Assembly (NCBI GenBank): GCA_017424085.1
Contig: JAFPBP010000188.1
Span: forward strand, 1-8,089
Direction of reading: 5' to 3'
Source of the DNA: Clostridia bacterium
GTDB lineage: Bacteria > Bacillota > Clostridia > Oscillospirales > UBA644
DNA length: 8,089 nt
The position numbers and the translations under genes were made by a program. The notes under the pieces were generated by a model, which was not told the origin of the DNA, did not search any database, and saw only the letters and a program-made list of their open reading frames with translations. Positions 6,282 to 8,089 of this stretch are shown here, piece after piece; positions within the stretch are counted from its first letter, which is position 1; every line of letters starts with the position of its first letter.

Positions 6282-6468
6282 CCCACGCAAAAGATACTTT
6301 CAACCGTCGAAAGCGCAACCGTTTGAACCCCGCAAGAAAGACCGTTAGCGCACAGAAGTTAACCTCCACCTCTTGGAGGGGGATAAGTGAGACCCGAAAA
6401 ATTCAAGTCGCAGACGCAGGATTTTTCGATGGTCGATACTTATGCGGAGCGAAGCGAGCTGGGCTGGA
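6282..6468. other. Non-coding stretch with one small hairpin
   Basis: No gene is credible in these roughly 190 bases. One clean hairpin is visible, CCTCCA-CCTCT-TGGAGG (6363-6379), followed on the plus strand by GGGATAAGTGAGACCC with no T-run. A short direct repeat CAACCGT occurs at 6301-6307 and 6317-6323. A GCGAAGC core (6449-6455) parallels the one at 6581-6587 and may be the worn left end of the hairpin module that follows. Otherwise I see nothing. Confidence 0.5.
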
Positions 6469-6511
6469 CCAAACGCTTTGCGTTTGGTGGAAGGGGTAAT
6501 TACGGTTCGCA
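6469..6511. repeat. Hairpin module, copy 1 of an imperfect direct repeat
   Basis: CCAAACGC-TTT-GCGTTTGG (6469-6487; 8-bp stem, 9 with the flanking A/T) is followed by GGAAGGGG, six variable bases and CGGTTCGCA (6503-6511). The same order recurs at 6598-6638 as CCAAACGC-GGGA-GCGTTTGG, GGAAAGGGG, then CGGTTCGCA. The stem arms are identical while loop and spacer differ. Read on the minus strand, the direction of degV, each copy begins TGCGAACCG and ends in the hairpin. Confidence 0.65.
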
Positions 6512-6542
6512 AGCTTCTCAAAAAAGTGACTGAACGCAAGAG

Positions 6543-6627
6543 GTCCCCCTTCCCGCGCGCAGGGCGCGCGGTCTCCGTCCGCGAAGCGGACGGAGACCCA
6601 AACGCGGGAGCGTTTGGGAAAGGGGAC
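6543..6627 (-). other. Cloverleaf-like four-stem structured element after degV
   Basis: An outer stem pairs GTCCCCCTTC (6543-6552) with GAAAGGGGAC (6618-6627) in nine of ten positions. The odd pair is A-C as plus-strand RNA but G-U as minus-strand RNA, so the structure is fully paired only in the degV direction. Inside are three adjacent hairpins. The first is CCGCGCGC-AGG-GCGCGCGG (6553-6571, 8 bp), the second GTCTCCGTCCGC-GAA-GCGGACGGAGAC (6571-6597, 12 bp), and the third CCCAAACGC-GGGA-GCGTTTGGG (6597-6618, 9 bp). One base is shared at each of three junctions (6571, 6597, 6618). The element starts 26 bases after the degV stop. No T-run follows directly (the first T-run is about 15 bases further), so it is not a textbook terminator. 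It may be a composite repeat, an mRNA 3'-end stabiliser or an RNA of its own. Confidence 0.6.
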
Positions 6628-6652
6628 GGCGGTTCGCACACAAATTTTAATC

Positions 6653-7495
6653 TCACGCCTTTTCGAAGCCGACCAGAAGTCCTCCGCGCTCGGCGTAAAA
6701 GCTGCAAAGCCCGCGGCAACGGGAGATCTCCACCCGTGCCTTGGCGCATTCGGTGCGGATCATATCCCGCAGGCGCAGAGCGGCTTCCTCGTTGAAGCAA
6801 TGGGCGATGCGGATCCGACCCTGCCTCCAGCCCAATTCCTTCAGCAGAGAACAAAGAGACTCCAACGCACGCGCCTCTCCGCGGCATTTATGTATGGGCT
6901 CCAACGTTCCGTGATCGCTGGCTTTCCCCACCACACGGATGCCCAACAGCCCCGCCATGCGCGCCACGAGGGGAGAGACCCGCCCGTTGTTGGCGAGGTT
7001 CTTCATGGATTCCAGCATAAACACCACCCCCGTTTTGGCGGCGTAGGCAACGAGAGACGCCCGAACCTCCTCGAAGGACGCCCCCGACAGGATCTTTTCC
7101 CGCAGATGCTCCACCATCAAAGTGATCTCGGGGCCCGCCGTCAGAGAATCGAAGACGAACACCTGCCGCTCCGGGTGGGCTTCGCGATACAGGTCCGAGG
7201 CGGTGCGGGCGGCGTTGTAGCTACCCGAAAGCGTTCCCGTAATAGTGATGCAGAAAATATGCTCCGCCTCTCCGAAGGCGTTCAACCAATCCTCGGGGGA
7301 GGGGCAGGCGGTGGAGGATCTGCCCTTGTAGTGGGCGAGGTGATCCACCATTTCCTCCACGTTCAGCGCGGCGTCGTCGGTGTATTCCCCCTCTGCGGTG
7401 ATGATCCGCAGGGGCACCGACTGAAAGGGAACGGTGTCAAGGTGGGTCAGATCTGCCGAAGAATCCACCACAATTTTAACGGTATTCAAGTCCAT
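6653..7495 (-). CDS. DegV family fatty-acid-binding protein
   Basis: A 280-residue cytoplasmic protein of the DegV/FakB family. Characterised FakB members hold a fatty acid for phosphorylation by FakA, feeding exogenous fatty acids into phospholipid synthesis. Landmarks: N-terminal VDSSADL (10-16), STACPSP (61-67, the usual TSxPSP position), TGTLSGSYNAA (86-96), VFDSLTAG (114-121), NNGRVSPL (about 168-175), and the closing CSFYAERGGLLVGFEKA. Length is normal. The ATG at 7495 has a strong GGAGG site 7 bases upstream and lies only 13 bases after the hemolysin III-like stop, so the two genes share a transcript. The closing R-C-R-G-L-C-S-F-Y-A segment is usual for the family. No fakA-like kinase gene is in the window. 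A fatty-acid-binding role is inferred from the family; other DegV proteins have unknown roles. Confidence 0.92.
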   Translation of the reverse strand: MDLNTVKIVVDSSADLTHLDTVPFQSVPLRIITAEGEYTDDAALNVEEMVDHLAHYKGRSSTACPSPEDWLNAFGEAEHIFCITITGTLSGSYNAARTASDLYREAHPERQVFVFDSLTAGPEITLMVEHLREKILSGASFEEVRASLVAYAAKTGVVFMLESMKNLANNGRVSPLVARMAGLLGIRVVGKASDHGTLEPIHKCRGEARALESLCSLLKELGWRQGRIRIAHCFNEEAALRLRDMIRTECAKARVEISRCRGLCSFYAERGGLLVGFEKA

Positions 7496-7508
7496 AATTT
7501 TTCCTCCG

Positions 7509-8089
7509 TCAGATCACGTAAAACAGGATGCAGATGAATTGAAGCACGCTGCCCGCCACCACGAACAGGTGGAAGACCGAGTGAATATAGCGGCATTTTT
7601 TGCCAAAGCCGTAAAAGACGGCACCCACGGTGTAGGCGATGCCGCCCGCCAGAAGCCACATGAGCCCCGCAAAGGGGAGCGCTTGCATGGTGGGCTTGAC
7701 CGCCAGAACCACGCACCAGCCCATGCCGATGTAGCAGGCCATGGCGAACTTCCCGAACCGCTTTAGATCGATGGCGGTGAAGACCGTGCCCAGCGCCGCA
7801 AAGCCCCAGACGATGGCGAATAAGCCCCACGCCGCCACGGGAGACACGGGACGGATGGCGCAGAGGAGAATGGGGGTGTAGGTCCCCGCGATGAGGAAAT
7901 AGATGGTGCAATGGTCCAGCACCTGCATGACCTTCTTTGCCATTTCAGCCTTCAGCCCGTGGTAGACGCTGGACATGGTGTACAAAATGATCATGGAGGC
8001 GCCGTAGATCGAGCAGGACACCACGCCCCACACGTTCCCCTTTATCGCCGAGACCACCACGCTCAGCACCAGCGCGATCACCCCGAAGC
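7509..8089 (-). CDS. Hemolysin III / PAQR family membrane protein (5' end outside window)
   Basis: An integral membrane protein with about seven hydrophobic segments, of the hemolysin III (YqfA/YplQ-like) branch of the PAQR superfamily. The frame stays open through the right edge: upstream of the in-frame GTG at 8081 the codons read F-G without a stop. Family members are usually about 215 residues, so roughly 20-25 N-terminal residues are missing and that GTG is internal. The metal-site motifs are present: SSVYHGL (Ser and His), LDHCTIYFLIAGTYTPI (Asp, His) and the C-terminal HSVFHLFV (two His), matching the Ser-Asp-three-His pattern of PAQR hydrolases. Despite the name, a role as a toxin is unproven for most bacterial members; a membrane-lipid role is suspected. 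It is first of a two-gene operon with degV. Confidence 0.9.
   Translation of the reverse strand, partial: FGVIALVLSVVVSAIKGNVWGVVSCSIYGASMIILYTMSSVYHGLKAEMAKKVMQVLDHCTIYFLIAGTYTPILLCAIRPVSPVAAWGLFAIVWGFAALGTVFTAIDLKRFGKFAMACYIGMGWCVVLAVKPTMQALPFAGLMWLLAGGIAYTVGAVFYGFGKKCRYIHSVFHLFVVAGSVLQFICILFYVI

Noticed and set aside
6543..6627. tRNA or tmRNA
   Set aside because: The shape recalls a cloverleaf, but there is no TTCRANY T-loop, no anticodon arm with a 7-base loop and no acceptor end. Stem lengths of 8, 9 and 12 bp do not fit.
6091..6638. CRISPR array
   Set aside because: Repeats are few, partly inverted and unevenly spaced, with no spacer pattern and no cas genes.
6345..6887. Minus-strand open frames over the repeat cluster (for example 180 codons here and 78 codons at 6403-6639)
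   Set aside because: They run through hairpins and into degV in another frame. Their length reflects GC-rich palindromes with few stops, and translations are Arg/Pro/Ser-rich without domain features.
6614..7537. Plus-strand open frame of 307 codons opposite degV
   Set aside because: degV has clear family motifs, a strong ribosome site and a normal length. The opposite frame has low-complexity, His/Arg/Gly-rich composition and no domain.
8079..8081. GTG as the start of the hemolysin III-like gene
   Set aside because: The frame continues upstream to the window edge without a stop, and the family normally has about 20-25 more residues, so this GTG is internal.

Overview
The window looks like a chromosomal segment of a GC-rich Clostridia bacterium, most likely a gut-associated member of the Oscillospirales or Christensenellales. 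That placement is an inference. It rests on the family types (MATE exporters with the GFFVSNFVG-type N-terminus, an ATC-hydrolase family protein, DegV, hemolysin III, an ECF sigma factor with a membrane partner), AGGAGG-type ribosome sites, and compact palindromic repeats. No rRNA, tRNA, phage, transposase or CRISPR sequence is visible. All genes are on the minus strand except one, the serine hydrolase at 2959-4101.

Left block (1-2774, minus): a three-gene operon that reads leftward. It encodes an endonuclease/exonuclease/phosphatase (EEP) fold hydrolase, an ATC-hydrolase family protein and a MATE exporter. The last two genes overlap by ATGA. A likely further gene starts at position 21 and leaves the window; its seven visible codons resemble a second MATE start. 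Centre left (2775-2958): a short divergent control region with back-to-back extended -10 promoters, one for the operon and one for the serine hydrolase. Centre (2959-4101, plus): a cytoplasmic family VIII esterase / class C beta-lactamase-like protein, closed by a strong intrinsic terminator.

Centre right (4176-5926, minus): an ECF sigma factor and, overlapping it by ATGA, a single-pass membrane protein of anti-sigma layout with a long Ser/Thr/Asp linker and an unrecognised outer domain. They are preceded by a perfect-consensus housekeeping promoter (TTGACA, 17 bp, TATAAT). This pair is the clearest candidate for a regulatory system of unknown signal and target.

Right intergenic block (5927-6652, about 730 bases, no credible gene): a cluster of palindromic repeats. 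It holds an inverted pair of REP-like units (6091-6281), a small hairpin, and two related hairpin modules. The second module is built into an 85-base, four-stem cloverleaf-like structure just after degV. Right end (6653-8089, minus): degV preceded, 13 bases upstream, by a hemolysin III/PAQR-type membrane protein whose 5' end lies outside the window. I found no obvious defence or mobile system. The most unusual content is the structured repeat cluster and the sigma/membrane-protein pair.
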